NCBI GenBank assembly: GCA_028706295.1 | Contig: JAQWBQ010000038.1 | Coordinates: 1-34,484 of the forward strand | DNA from: Bacteroidales bacterium | GTDB lineage: Bacteria; Bacteroidota; Bacteroidia; Bacteroidales; FEN-979 | Direction: 5' to 3' | DNA: 34,484 nucleotides | Shown here: positions 1 through 8,399 of the stretch, one piece after another | Layout: each line of letters opens with the position of its first letter | How positions within the stretch are numbered: the stretch's first letter is position 1 | Made by a program: the position numbers and the translations under genes | The notes under the pieces: model-generated | What the model was told of the DNA's origin: nothing | Database searches by the model: none | What the model saw: the letters and a program-made list of their open reading frames with translations, nothing else

Positions 1-670
1 AAACCGATTGCCGGATCAATCCGGAGATTTCTTTTTCGGGTGTAACGAAAACCAAAGCAGGATCCGAAAGGATTGTCCCTGAAAGCTTCTTGACCTCCGG
101 CGTAAGGGTTGCTGCAAAGAAAAGGCTCTGCCTGTCAGCCGGCAACATTGCGATAATTTTCTTTATATCGTTGATAAATCCCATATCGAGCATACGGTCG
201 GCCTCATCAAGAACCAGGTAGCGTATTGTTCCCAGTTGAATGAATCGCTGTTGGATCAGGTCGAGCAATCTTCCCGGTGTTGCAATCAGAATATCAGTTC
301 CTTTTTTTAATTTGCTGACCTGCAATTGTTGTGATACACCTCCGTAAACGCAGGTTGTTCTGAGCCCACTTCCTGTTCCGTAAGTACGGAAACTCTCATC
401 GATCTGGTTTGCAAGTTCCCGGGTCGGGGCTAATACGAGCGCTTTGATGCCATGACGGGCGCCTGTTTTTTGTCCTTCCATGATTTTTTGAAGAATAGGT
501 AATGCAAATGCGGCCGTTTTACCGGTTCCGGTCTGGGCACATCCGAAAAGATCTTTTCCGGCAAGTATATGCGGAATGGATTGTTGCTGGATTTTTGTGG
601 GTGATTGATACCCTGCTTTTTGAATAGCGTCGAGCAAGGATTTCGTTAAAGTTAAATCTTTAAAAGTCAT
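1..670 (-). CDS. DEAD-box ATP-dependent RNA helicase, C-terminal part beyond window
   Basis: ATP-dependent RNA unwinding protein of the RhlE-like DEAD-box group. The first 223 residues are visible, reading from an ATG at 668-670 off the left edge. In order they show a Q motif (GYQSPTKIQ, about 20-28), Walker A AQTGTGKT (45-52), PTRELA, TPGR and the DEAD box (LDEADRMLDMGF). Motif III reads FAAT where FSAT is usual. The helicase C-terminal domain, which would show motifs IV-VI and any basic tail, is outside the window. It is divergent from the cold-shock-domain gene; both products handle RNA, so joint cold or RNA-structure stress control is plausible but inferred. Family is sure; the exact paralogue (RhlE, CsdA-like) is not. 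Confidence 0.93.
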   Translation of the reverse strand, partial: MTFKDLTLTKSLLDAIQKAGYQSPTKIQQQSIPHILAGKDLFGCAQTGTGKTAAFALPILQKIMEGQKTGARHGIKALVLAPTRELANQIDESFRTYGTGSGLRTTCVYGGVSQQLQVSKLKKGTDILIATPGRLLDLIQQRFIQLGTIRYLVLDEADRMLDMGFINDIKKIIAMLPADRQSLFFAATLTPEVKKLSGTILSDPALVFVTPEKEISGLIRQSV

Positions 671-818
671 ACTAATGTTAATTAAATTATAAATAAATGC
701 TTATGCGTGACCACAATGGCGGCGACACATCAGTACTTGAATGAAAAGTTTGGATTTAATTGAGCCGGAGGGGAAAATTGGTGTAGACCCGAAGAATCGT
801 TATCTTCATAAAAGTGTG

Positions 819-847
819 CAAATATACGAAAAATTAAACAAATCAAA
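819..847 (-). promoter_or_regulatory. Bacteroidota-type promoter for the DEAD-box helicase
   Basis: On the minus strand TATATTTG (826-819) fits the TAnnTTTG -7 element, and TTTG (847-844) lies 17 bases upstream, slightly short of the usual 19-21. Transcription would start near 812 and leave a leader of about 140 bases before the helicase ATG. A long leader is common on cold-regulated helicase genes, but no specific RNA fold was recognised. Confidence 0.4.
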
Positions 848-877
848 GAAATAAGAAGCAAGGCGACGGAATAAGAG

Positions 878-885
878 TACCTTTG
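878..885 (+). promoter_or_regulatory. Probable -7 element for the cold-shock-domain gene
   Basis: TACCTTTG fits TAnnTTTG and would give a start near 891, about 38 bases before the ATG at 930. No TTG or TTTG is found at the matching -33 distance, so this is a half-match. Confidence 0.35.
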
Positions 886-929
886 TTAAAATTCATGACC
901 TGAAAATTTTCACAAACCAGATAACCGTT

Positions 930-1412
930 ATGGCCAGAAGCAAAGATTCATTCAATTCAAAAGACCGGGAGAAGGCGAAACTTAAAAAAAGAAAGGACAA
1001 GGAGCAGAAAAAGGAGCAAAGAAAAGCCAATTCAGGGAAAGGAAAAGGTCTGGAAAATATGTTTGCCTATGTTGACGCTTTTGGCAATCTGTTATCATCA
1101 CCCCCGGATCCGGGTCAGAAACAGTATGTAAATCCTGAAGATATTATAATAAGTATTGCCCGAAAAGTGGATTCTGAGCCCGATGATCAGCGTCATACCG
1201 GAACCGTCACCTTTTTTAATGAATCAAAAGGTTATGGGTTCATTAAAAATGATTTGACAAATCAAAGTATATTCGTCCATGTCAATAATCTTGAAAGTCC
1301 GGTCAAAGAGCAAGATAAAGTTTCATTCAGCATCGAAAACGGTTACAAAGGATTGACTGCCGTTGATGTCAGGATCGTTCCGGACACTGACCGCAAATCC
1401 ACGCCAGAGTAA
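930..1412 (+). CDS. Cold-shock-domain protein with a basic N-terminal extension
   Basis: Single-stranded nucleic-acid-binding protein of 160 residues. Residues 1-40 are an extremely Lys/Arg-rich, likely disordered tail. The cold-shock domain is at about 90-150, with the RNP1 motif KGYGFIKN (100-107) and RNP2-like SIFVHVNNL (113-121). Canonical Csp proteins are about 65-70 residues, so the first 85 residues are an added module; Bacteroidota commonly have this longer architecture. It probably acts as an RNA chaperone in the cytoplasm. It stands alone on the plus strand, opposite the DEAD-box helicase gene. The ATG at 930 is the natural start, and no strong Shine-Dalgarno is seen. Confidence 0.88.
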   Translation: MARSKDSFNSKDREKAKLKKRKDKEQKKEQRKANSGKGKGLENMFAYVDAFGNLLSSPPDPGQKQYVNPEDIIISIARKVDSEPDDQRHTGTVTFFNESKGYGFIKNDLTNQSIFVHVNNLESPVKEQDKVSFSIENGYKGLTAVDVRIVPDTDRKSTPE

Positions 1413-1555
1413 ATTTCCCCTTACATCCGTCAATCGAAAAGATCCGGGAAAAGCGTACATCCCGTTTCCGGTCGTTCCGTTTTTAAACTACGGTAAGATT
1501 TTACCCTGTGATTTCCTTGTTTCATCTGTTAAAATCCTGAGGATACAGAAAACAG

Positions 1556-1586
1556 TTGTCCGGGAGTTCATTTGATCATATATTTG
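1556..1586 (+). promoter_or_regulatory. Bacteroidota-type promoter for the TonB-C-like gene
   Basis: TTG (1556-1558) and TATATTTG (1579-1586) are separated by 20 bases, a good match to the Bacteroidota sigma consensus. Transcription should begin near 1592, giving a leader of about 110 bases. The rest of the 290-base gap after the cold-shock gene shows nothing else I can name. Confidence 0.5.
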
Positions 1587-1702
1587 ATTGAAAATCAGTA
1601 GTGTTAAAGAAATGTTAAATTTCTATTCAGATGTAACTTTCAAATATGTAATCCGTCTGATGAATCATCCAAAGAAAAATTAAACCTTTAATTTTCAACC
1701 CC

Positions 1703-2056
1703 ATGAAAACAATGAAATTATTCCGCGTATTGACACTTGCCCTGGTTTTTACCACGGTATGCAGTTTTTCGGTTCTTGCAATGAAGCCTGAACTGGCGAC
1801 CCCCAATCTCATCCATAAAATTCTGAAGGAATCGATCAAATATCCTGAACTTGCAATCAGGCACGGATGCTGCGGTTCTGTCGATGTTACTTTTATGTTG
1901 AACGACAAGGGAACCATTGAGATCAAATCCATGTCAACCGACAATGAAGAGATTGCTGAAAGTGTGAAAAAGCAGCTTAAGGATATTACTTTCACGGATC
2001 TGAAACCGGTTTATAACCAGCAATACAAAATCAGGATCACCTTTAAGCTTGTGTAA
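1703..2056 (+). CDS. Small exported protein with TonB C-terminal-like domain
   Basis: A 117-residue protein with a Sec signal peptide (about 1-26, ending near FSVLA) followed by one small alpha/beta domain. The pattern 'YPELAIRHGCCGSVDVTF' followed by about 60 residues matches the TonB C-terminal or energy-transducer fold common in Bacteroidota. Unlike TonB itself, it lacks a retained membrane anchor and a proline-rich linker, so it is unlikely to energise receptors directly; a free periplasmic TonB-box-binding or decoy domain is one inference. Two adjacent cysteines (HGCCG) are unusual. It has its own promoter and a strong terminator, so it is a one-gene unit. Confidence 0.72.
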   Translation: MKTMKLFRVLTLALVFTTVCSFSVLAMKPELATPNLIHKILKESIKYPELAIRHGCCGSVDVTFMLNDKGTIEIKSMSTDNEEIAESVKKQLKDITFTDLKPVYNQQYKIRITFKLV

Positions 2057-2073
2057 TTTGGTTTGACAGTCAG

Positions 2074-2109
2074 AGCCCTGCGAGGTAATCCCCGCGGGGC
2101 TTTTTTTTT
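2074..2109 (+). terminator. Rho-independent terminator after the TonB-C-like gene
   Basis: A 9-bp stem pairs 2074-2082 with 2093-2101 (one G-U pair) and is followed by nine T. The T tract is on the plus-strand side only, so it serves the upstream plus-strand gene. It abuts the 3' end of the convergent pdxH gene. Confidence 0.85.
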
Positions 2110-2750
2110 CATGGCGCCAACCTTTCGATTGTCCAGGCCTGTTTATTTCTCCTGTAACGAATCCGGTCGTGCAAGCGATACATCCCGCCCTGCCAGAATT
2201 CGATCAGATCGGGAGTAAGCCCGTAACCACCCCAGGTTTCAGGACAGTCAGGCTCCCTGCTGCCGAGATCCAACAGGAATCCTTCGCGCATGATCTCGAG
2301 GAACCTGCGATCAGGAATCACACAACTTTGCGGCGAAACCGATGCACTGATCCTGCTTTCGACTGGTCTTGTATTGAAGTAATCAGCTGAATTTTTCCTG
2401 CTCAACTTTCTCACTTTTCCTTCAACCCTGACCTGTCTTTCAATGGGCAACCATAAAAAGGTGAGGGCTGCCTGTGGATTTTCTGAGAGCTGAATACCTT
2501 TCAGACTTTGGTAATTGGTGTAAAAAACAAACTGTCCTTTTTCGATGCCTTTTAACAAGACCGCACGGGCTGTCACCCTTCCCGAACGGAAAGCGGTTGA
2601 AAGCACCATGGCATTTGGTTCCGGAACCTTTTGCTGAACCGCGAATGTGAACCACTGATCGAACAGGTCAAAAGGGTTTTTTGGAAGCTCCGGTTCAATC
2701 AATCGCTTTCCCCGGTACTCTTTCCTGAGCCTGGATATATTTTTCATCAT
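2109..2750 (-). CDS. pdxH: Pyridoxine/pyridoxamine 5'-phosphate oxidase
   Basis: FMN-dependent cytosolic enzyme that oxidises pyridoxine or pyridoxamine 5'-phosphate to pyridoxal 5'-phosphate, the last step of vitamin B6 cofactor synthesis and salvage. At 213 residues it has the normal family length. Visible hallmarks are the FMN-binding segment RAVLLK (62-67), the dimer and FMN segment QVRVEG (106-111), YFNTRPVESRISA (about 124-136) with nearby SPQS, WGGYGL, YRLHDR, and the terminal ERLAP. It is transcribed alone, convergent with the TonB-C-like gene and divergent from the iron-sulfur gene. Two adjacent ATG codons make the exact start uncertain by one residue. Confidence 0.95.
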   Translation of the reverse strand: MMKNISRLRKEYRGKRLIEPELPKNPFDLFDQWFTFAVQQKVPEPNAMVLSTAFRSGRVTARAVLLKGIEKGQFVFYTNYQSLKGIQLSENPQAALTFLWLPIERQVRVEGKVRKLSRKNSADYFNTRPVESRISASVSPQSCVIPDRRFLEIMREGFLLDLGSREPDCPETWGGYGLTPDLIEFWQGGMYRLHDRIRYRRNKQAWTIERLAP

Positions 2751-2873
2751 AATGACAGGTAATTTTTTTCAGGAAGCAACAATACCTTCGCTTTCTGAAT
2801 CAAAAAATATTTTCAATCCGGTTTATTTTAATTTTAATCTTTATCTTTACGAAAAAAATAAACTGACCTTAAT

Positions 2874-3365
2874 ATGTCAAACAAAGTTACAAAAACCGAG
2901 TTATCAGAGTTTAAGAAGAACCTGGAAAGTATTAAGGAGTTCAGCAACGGTGAGATCACGGTTTTCTGGAGGGAGAAACTGTGCATCCATTCTGCCAATT
3001 GTCTGATTGGACTTCCCGCAGTCTTCAATTCAAAGAAAAGACCCTGGATCAACATTCATGCCTCCGACAGCAAGGAAATTATGCATATTGTCGATACCTG
3101 TCCATCCAGGGCGCTCACCTATCTGAAAAGTAATAAATTTATAACCTCCAAGCCCAGGGCAAAGCCCAAGAAAAAAGCAAAATTTGCCCGGGTACAAATC
3201 CTCAAGAACGGACCTGTCCTTATCACAGGAAATTTCATTGTCCGTGACCATAAAAAAAAGAAGATCAAAATCGACAACGAAGTCACGACAATTTGCCGAT
3301 GCGGCGGGAGCAAGAAGAAACCTTTCTGTGATGGCACCCACCAGGTTATCGGTTTCAAGGATTGA
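2874..3365 (+). CDS. Fer4_19 and CDGSH double iron-sulfur protein
   Basis: A 163-residue cytoplasmic protein with two distinct iron-sulfur modules. The N-terminal half resembles the divergent Fer4_19 mono-cluster domain: Cys37, Cys43, then PWI (58-60) and CPSRAL with Cys76. A Lys-rich linker (about 93-105) joins it to a mitoNEET-type CDGSH domain with three cysteines and one histidine (Cys141, Cys143, Cys152, His156), which binds a labile 2Fe-2S cluster. The family has been linked to redox sensing and cluster transfer, but the substrate of bacterial versions is unknown. The ATG at 2874 follows an AT-rich leader. No partner gene is adjacent, although the transhydrogenase operon downstream also concerns redox balance. 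Confidence 0.87.
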   Translation: MSNKVTKTELSEFKKNLESIKEFSNGEITVFWREKLCIHSANCLIGLPAVFNSKKRPWINIHASDSKEIMHIVDTCPSRALTYLKSNKFITSKPRAKPKKKAKFARVQILKNGPVLITGNFIVRDHKKKKIKIDNEVTTICRCGGSKKKPFCDGTHQVIGFKD

Positions 3366-3502
3366 TCGACCGGATTTCATTTCCCTTTTTCGTACAGCCT
3401 GGACACCCTTAAATAAAACCGGATGGAACAGCAGGTTTTGACCTGATTTCAGCCCGATTCCTTCATAAAATTCTCCAACAATTAATTCAAAAACGAACAC
3501 CC

Positions 3503-4630
3503 ATGATCATCGGAATATTAAAGGAAGACAGTCCGGAACGAAGGGTAGCATTGCTTCCCGAGTCCGTTTCGGTTCTCATCAAAATGATGGCGGAGGTACA
3601 AGTTGAGTCCGGGGCGGGAACGGGCGCTTATGTTCCCGATGAAGCGTATCAGTCGGCTGGCGCCGTAATCTGCAGCCGGAATGAACTTTTTGAAAATGCG
3701 ACGCTTCTGATCGGAATCAATCCACCATCGGTTGAGGAGATTGCACGGATGAAGCCAGGTACCATCCTGTTATCGGTATTAAATCCTTTTTTCAATAAAC
3801 CGGTTGTGACGAATCTTGCAAAAAAAGAGGTCACTTCCTTCAGTCTTGATGTTATTCCCCGCACAAGCCGGGCACAATCGATGGATATTCTTTCGTCGAT
3901 GGCGACAGTAGCTGGTTACAAGGCCGTGTTAACAGCGGCCAATCTGCTACCCAAGTTTTTCCCGATGTTCATGACGGCTGCAGGAACCATCACTCCTGCC
4001 AAGGTGTTGATCCTGGGAGCGGGCGTTGCCGGATTGCAGGCTCTTGCTACATCCAGGAAGCTGGGTGCGGTGGTGGAGGTATTCGATGTCAGGGCCGCAG
4101 TTAAGGAGGAGGTAGTGGGACTTGGTGGAAAATTTGTAGAGGTTGAGGGCGCAGTCGATGACAAAGCGGCCGGAGGGTATGCTGTGGAGCAGAGCGCTGA
4201 GTTCAAGGACCGACAGGCCAGGGCCATTCACGATCACGCGTTGAAATCGGACGTGGTGATATGTACGGCACAGATCCCGGGGAAGCGGGCTCCGGTATTG
4301 CTCAGAAACGAAACGGTCAGAGCAATGAAGCCGGGTTCGGTTGTGATTGATCTTGCCGCGTCGACAGGTGGGAACTGCGAACTAACCAAAAACAATGAAC
4401 TGGTTGAGATAAACGGCATCCGGATATTGGGCAATTCGGCATTCCCTGTCGATATGCCTGCCGATGCCAGCAGAATGTTCGGCAAAAATGTGATCAATTT
4501 CCTGAAACTCATGATTTCTTCAAAGGGTGAACTGAATCTGAACTGGGAGGACGACATTGTCAAAGGAACTTGTGTGACACATAACGGGGAGGTTGTAAAT
4601 GAGCGTGTAAAATCATTTGTAAACAGTTAA
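3503..4630 (+). CDS. pntAA: NAD(P) transhydrogenase subunit alpha part 1 (NAD(H)-binding)
   Basis: Soluble NAD(H)-binding component (dI) of the proton-translocating transhydrogenase, which uses the proton gradient to move hydride from NADH to NADP+. The 375 residues show the AlaDH/PNT N-terminal domain, the family signature around RAQSMD (123-128), and a Rossmann loop GAGVAG (172-177) with the NAD-ribose-binding acidic residue Asp195 in EVFDVR. RQARAIHDHAL and CTAQIPGKRAP are typical of the PNT C-terminal part. It opens a three-gene operon, with pntAB starting 10 bases after its stop. The separation of the alpha subunit into AA and AB follows the Rhodospirillum-type layout common in Bacteroidota. 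Confidence 0.95.
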   Translation: MIIGILKEDSPERRVALLPESVSVLIKMMAEVQVESGAGTGAYVPDEAYQSAGAVICSRNELFENATLLIGINPPSVEEIARMKPGTILLSVLNPFFNKPVVTNLAKKEVTSFSLDVIPRTSRAQSMDILSSMATVAGYKAVLTAANLLPKFFPMFMTAAGTITPAKVLILGAGVAGLQALATSRKLGAVVEVFDVRAAVKEEVVGLGGKFVEVEGAVDDKAAGGYAVEQSAEFKDRQARAIHDHALKSDVVICTAQIPGKRAPVLLRNETVRAMKPGSVVIDLAASTGGNCELTKNNELVEINGIRILGNSAFPVDMPADASRMFGKNVINFLKLMISSKGELNLNWEDDIVKGTCVTHNGEVVNERVKSFVNS

Positions 4631-4640
4631 ATTTATTCCC

Positions 4641-4946
4641 ATGACAGATATTTTTAAATTCATTACGGAATACCGGGAGGCGATTTTCATCATCATTCTT
4701 TCGATATTTCTCGGGATCGAGGTCATTTCTCATGTTCCCTCTGTTTTGCATACGCCACTTATGTCGGGCGCCAATGCCATCCACGGGGTGGTGATCATCG
4801 GAGCCATCATCGTAATGGGGCACGCGTCCAATGTCCTGTCCATGGTACTTGGTTTTATTGCGGTCATACTGGGCACGTTGAATGTGGTTGGCGGATTTGT
4901 GGTCACAGACCGGATGCTTGAAATGTTCAGGAAAAAGAAAAAATAA
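4641..4946 (+). CDS. pntAB: NAD(P) transhydrogenase subunit alpha part 2 (membrane)
   Basis: Small membrane component that supplies the first helices of the proton-conducting dII domain. The 101 residues contain three or four hydrophobic helices: about 13-33 (AIFIIILSIFLGIEVISHV), 45-65 (NAIHGVVIIGAIIVMG) and 68-92 (VLSMVLGFIAVILGTLNVVGG). The NAIHGVVI segment with its histidine is a hallmark of the family. A Lys-rich cytoplasmic tail ends the protein. It lies between pntAA (10-base gap) and pntB (17-base gap). Confidence 0.93.
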   Translation: MTDIFKFITEYREAIFIIILSIFLGIEVISHVPSVLHTPLMSGANAIHGVVIIGAIIVMGHASNVLSMVLGFIAVILGTLNVVGGFVVTDRMLEMFRKKKK

Positions 4947-4950
4947 ACAA

Positions 4951-4956
4951 AGGAGG
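4951..4956 (+). promoter_or_regulatory. Strong Shine-Dalgarno for pntB
   Basis: A perfect AGGAGG lies 7 bases before the pntB ATG (4964). Most genes in this window lack such a site, so this fixes the start and suggests strong translation of the beta subunit. Confidence 0.75.
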
Positions 4957-4963
4957 AACAGAT

Positions 4964-6436
4964 ATGGATACCATAACTACACTGACCCGACCCATCGAGT
5001 TTTCGAACTATATTTCCATTTTGGAGATTTCGTACATCCTGGCCTCCGTATTGTTTGTGCTGGGACTGAAGAAACTGAGTCATCCCGATACTGCGCGGAG
5101 CGGGAATCTGTGGGCTGCCGCGGGCATGACACTGGCCATACTGTGCACCATTCTTTTTCACAAGACCAAATTGGGTGATGGAACCTATGCAGGGATCCAC
5201 AACATCGGATGGATTCTGGCAGCTTTGGTTATCGGGAGTGTCATCGGATGGTTTGCAGCGAAAAAAGTTAAAATGACTGCGATGCCTCAGATGGTGTCGA
5301 TGTTCAATGGGATGGGCGGGGCTTGTGCCGCCCTGATCTCATTGATGGAATTTCCCGGAATGCAGACCAGGTTTGCTGCGGAATCCGCGTCAAGTATGTT
5401 GAACGGAGAGGCACTCGCGATCCTTCTCGGGCTCATGATCGGGGGAGTTTCGTTTGCCGGAAGTATGATCGCGTTCGGCAAACTGGATGAACGGATCGGT
5501 GACATCAAATCACCCGTGCTCCGTTACATCAATCTTGCATTCCTGGTATTACTTTTCGCTTTCATGGTTTTTATTTTGTTTAAAGAGCCTGTTGAAGGCG
5601 AGAACTGGATGATTTATGTCATGGCAGGGTTAGCATTGGTGTACGGAATAACCTTTGTCATGCCGATCGGCGGCGCCGACATGCCGGTGGTTATTTCACT
5701 TTTGAACTCTTTCACGGGCGTCGCAGCGGCGATGGGTGGCTTTTTGTATAGCAATCAGGCCATGCTGACCGGGGGTATCCTGGTAGGATCTTCAGGAACG
5801 ATCCTGACTATTTTAATGTGCAAAGCCATGAACCGGTCGTTGTTGAACGTGATCATTGGCGCTTTTGGCGGCAGTGCAGCTGCAGGGACCCAGAGCGGCG
5901 ATAAAACGGTTAAAGAGATTTCGCTCAGCGATGCCGCGGTATTGCTCAGTTATTCGCAAAAAGTATTGGTAGTTCCCGGCTATGGGTTGGCTGTAGCGCA
6001 GGCACAACATCTCTGTCATGAACTCGAGAACCTGCTTGGATCAAAAGGTGTGGAGCTTAAATACGGCATTCATCCCGTTGCAGGCCGGATGCCGGGGCAC
6101 ATGAATGTACTGTTGGCCGAAGCTGATGTTCCCTATGAGAAGTTGCAGGAGATGGAGGATGCGAACAATGACCTAATGAATACCGATGTCGTGATTGTTG
6201 TCGGGGCCAACGATGTGGTGAATCCGGCGGCTGAAGAGGACCCTGCAAGTCCGATTTACGGAATGCCTGTAATCAGAGTGTGGGAAGCCAAGAACACCAT
6301 CATCATGAAGCGAAGTATGGCGAAAGGCTATGCTGCCATTGAAAACAATTTGTTTTTCATGCCCAAATCACGCATGTTGTTTGGTGATGCCAAGGCGACG
6401 CTGCAAAAACTGATTTCTGAAATAAAGAGTATTTGA
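4964..6436 (+). CDS. pntB: NAD(P) transhydrogenase subunit beta
   Basis: Membrane and NADP(H)-binding subunit (dII C-terminal helices plus dIII) of proton-translocating transhydrogenase. The 490 residues begin with about nine hydrophobic helices, including the conserved stretches MFNGMGGACAALIS and GGADMPVVISLLNSFTGVA. They end in the dIII Rossmann domain with the NADP loop VPGYGLAVAQAQ, then GRMPGHMNVLLAEA, DVVIVVGANDVVNPAA and EAKNTIIMKRSMAKGYA. All expected domains are present and the length is normal. It ends the operon and is followed by a strong terminator. Role: NADPH supply driven by the proton gradient. Confidence 0.96.
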   Translation: MDTITTLTRPIEFSNYISILEISYILASVLFVLGLKKLSHPDTARSGNLWAAAGMTLAILCTILFHKTKLGDGTYAGIHNIGWILAALVIGSVIGWFAAKKVKMTAMPQMVSMFNGMGGACAALISLMEFPGMQTRFAAESASSMLNGEALAILLGLMIGGVSFAGSMIAFGKLDERIGDIKSPVLRYINLAFLVLLFAFMVFILFKEPVEGENWMIYVMAGLALVYGITFVMPIGGADMPVVISLLNSFTGVAAAMGGFLYSNQAMLTGGILVGSSGTILTILMCKAMNRSLLNVIIGAFGGSAAAGTQSGDKTVKEISLSDAAVLLSYSQKVLVVPGYGLAVAQAQHLCHELENLLGSKGVELKYGIHPVAGRMPGHMNVLLAEADVPYEKLQEMEDANNDLMNTDVVIVVGANDVVNPAAEEDPASPIYGMPVIRVWEAKNTIIMKRSMAKGYAAIENNLFFMPKSRMLFGDAKATLQKLISEIKSI

Positions 6437-6490
6437 CAAACTTACTGTTCCTTTCATTCACTTGATGAAGGGAACAGAATGGATATAAAA

Positions 6491-6523
6491 AAAAGGCTGC
6501 CCCGGTATGAGGCAGCCTTTTTT
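6491..6523. terminator. Bidirectional terminator between pntB and the lipoprotein gene
   Basis: A perfect 10-bp stem pairs 6492-6501 with 6511-6520 around a 9-base loop, with A-rich flank on the left and T-rich on the right. It can stop pntAA-AB-B transcripts on the plus strand and the convergent small lipoprotein transcript on the minus strand. Confidence 0.88.
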
Positions 6524-6549
6524 CTGATTCAGAAAGAAACAGTAACTGA

Positions 6550-6828
6550 TTATTTCTTCAGTTTTTTCAGTTCTTTCTTCAGTTTATCGGTCGGAGTGCC
6601 GTCTTCTTTCAGCCAACCCTGAGCAATAGAATCTTTGTGTGCAGCTTCCATCTGAGCTCTGGCAATTGAATCAGCGATTCTCTGCTGTTCAGCCTGAACC
6701 ATAGCTAATGAATCAGCTACGCGGATAGAGTCAGCAATTCTTTTTTCTTCCAGTTCTTTTGCGCTGGGGCCACAGGAGTACATGAAAGCTACTGCGCCGA
6801 TAACTAATACTGTTGCAAGTTTTTTCAT
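6550..6828 (-). CDS. Small lipoprotein with IADSI-type repeats
   Basis: A 92-residue protein with a lipoprotein signal peptide and probable lipid-attached Cys19 (FMYSCG). The mature part is a charged helix with imperfect repeats built on '(R)IADSI': RIADSIRVADSLA, RIADSIARAQ and HKDSIAQ. It ends in a Lys-rich tail (KLKKELKKLKK). Such helical surface or periplasmic lipoproteins are frequent in Bacteroidota, but I know no function; the basic tail could touch peptidoglycan or envelope acids (inference). It is monocistronic, with a good promoter upstream and a shared terminator downstream. Confidence 0.8.
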   Translation of the reverse strand: MKKLATVLVIGAVAFMYSCGPSAKELEEKRIADSIRVADSLAMVQAEQQRIADSIARAQMEAAHKDSIAQGWLKEDGTPTDKLKKELKKLKK

Positions 6829-6857
6829 TTGTCTATTGATTTTTTAAAATTCTGCCG

Positions 6858-6890
6858 CAAAGATACTGCAACAGAATAATACCGTCCAAA
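6858..6890 (-). promoter_or_regulatory. Bacteroidota-type promoter for the small lipoprotein
   Basis: On the minus strand TTTG (6890-6887) and TATCTTTG (6865-6858) are separated by 21 bases, a near-consensus pair. Initiation near 6851 leaves a leader of about 20 bases, so this is probably an abundant transcript. Confidence 0.6.
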
Positions 6891-7038
6891 TATTTTGACC
6901 ACTTTTTTTTAACATTTTTTAACATTTTACATAATTCACTGAATTTCAATGAGAATAATTTTAACATTTTTTAGGATATGAAGCCGGGCTGATTGGCTAG
7001 TGGAGTCTTTAGAAGCAATTATTCCGTAGATTTGTTTC

Positions 7039-8304
7039 ATGTTAATACCACTTGCAGAGCAGTTACGGCCGGAGACCCTTGATGATTACCTGGGGCAGGA
7101 ACATTTGATTGGCAAGGGGGCCATACTCAGGCGGGCAATTGAATCGGGCAAGGTTCCTTCAATGATACTTTGGGGTGGACCCGGTGTCGGTAAAACCACG
7201 CTTGCATATATTATTTCGAAGCAGTTGCGGCGTTCCTTTTACACCCTCAGCGCGGTAAGTTCGGGGGTCAAAGAGGTTCGGGAAGTGATTGCACGGGCGA
7301 CCGAATCGGGTGAGAGCCCGTTTCTGTTCATCGATGAAATTCACCGTTTCAGTAAATCACAGCAGGATGCTTTACTTGGCGCAGTAGAAAAAGGGGTTGT
7401 AACGTTTATCGGTGCAACCACGGAGAATCCCTCTTTTGAAGTCATCTCTCCGCTCCTCTCCCGTTGCCAGATTTACATTTTAAAGTCTCTGGGCGAAGAA
7501 CATTTGCTAAAACTTCTCGATTCAGGCCGGAAGCACCTGGAGGAGCGGATGCAGAAGGAGATCATTCTTGCTGAAAGTGAAGCGCTGTTGCGGATCTCGG
7601 GGGGCGACGCACGCAAGCTGCTGAACGCGCTCGAACTGATCGTATCGAGTGAACAGGGAGCTCCGGCCATTAAAATTACCAACGACCTTACCTTACAAGT
7701 AATTCAGCAAAACCTGGCTCTTTATGATAAGACGGGAGAGATGCACTATGATGTAATCTCTGCCTTTATCAAATCCATGCGCGGGAGTGATCCCAACGGG
7801 GCCGTTTACTGGCTTGCGCGGATGATTGAGGCTGGAGAAGATCCGAAATTCATTGCACGCCGCATGTTGATCCTTGCATCGGAAGATATCGGGAATGCTA
7901 ATCCAAATGCGCTTTTACTTGCAACTGCATGTTTTCAGGCCATTGATGTGATCGGGTATCCCGAGTGTGATCTCATCCTGTCACAAACCGCCATTTACCT
8001 GGCTTGTTCGGTCAAGAGTAATGCGTCTTACCTTGCCATCCGAAGCGCGAAAAGTGCTTTCAGGGATGGAGGCGATCAGCCGGTACCCTTACCCATTCGC
8101 AATGCCCCTACCAATCTGATGAAAAAGATCGGTTACGGAAAAGATTATAAATATGCGCACGATTTTGACAATAACTTTGTGGAGATGGAGTTTCTTCCCG
8201 AGGCGCTAAAGGGTACCCGTTTCTATGATCCACAGGACAATCCCCGGGAACAGGAGATCAGGCAAAGGCTGAAGAAGCTCTGGAAGGAGAAATACAGGTA
8301 TTAA
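7039..8304 (+). CDS. rarA: Replication-associated recombination protein A (RarA/MgsA AAA+ ATPase)
   Basis: AAA+ ATPase related to clamp-loader subunits, acting at stalled replication forks together with SSB. The 421 residues show the family opening [20 protein letters not shown], Walker [10 protein letters not shown] (46-54), Walker [11 protein letters not shown] (Asp99, Glu100), sensor 1 GATTENP and the Arg finger LLSRC. The C-terminal tetramerisation region contains [13 protein letters not shown]-like and [16 protein letters not shown] segments. Length is normal. TAGATTTG, a -7-like motif, ends only four bases before the ATG, so the message may be leaderless if that motif is real. A monocistronic housekeeping gene. 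Confidence 0.95.
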   Translation: MLIPLAEQLRPETLDDYLGQEHLIGKGAILRRAIESGKVPSMILWGGPGVGKTTLAYIISKQLRRSFYTLSAVSSGVKEVREVIARATESGESPFLFIDEIHRFSKSQQDALLGAVEKGVVTFIGATTENPSFEVISPLLSRCQIYILKSLGEEHLLKLLDSGRKHLEERMQKEIILAESEALLRISGGDARKLLNALELIVSSEQGAPAIKITNDLTLQVIQQNLALYDKTGEMHYDVISAFIKSMRGSDPNGAVYWLARMIEAGEDPKFIARRMLILASEDIGNANPNALLLATACFQAIDVIGYPECDLILSQTAIYLACSVKSNASYLAIRSAKSAFRDGGDQPVPLPIRNAPTNLMKKIGYGKDYKYAHDFDNNFVEMEFLPEALKGTRFYDPQDNPREQEIRQRLKKLWKEKYRY

Positions 8305-8399
8305 GTTTCAATTGCCGGGGATGACATGGTAAAAACGGTGCATCTGTACAATCCTGTATAAAAAGATATGTTCTGAAGGTCAAATTAACAGTGTAAAGG

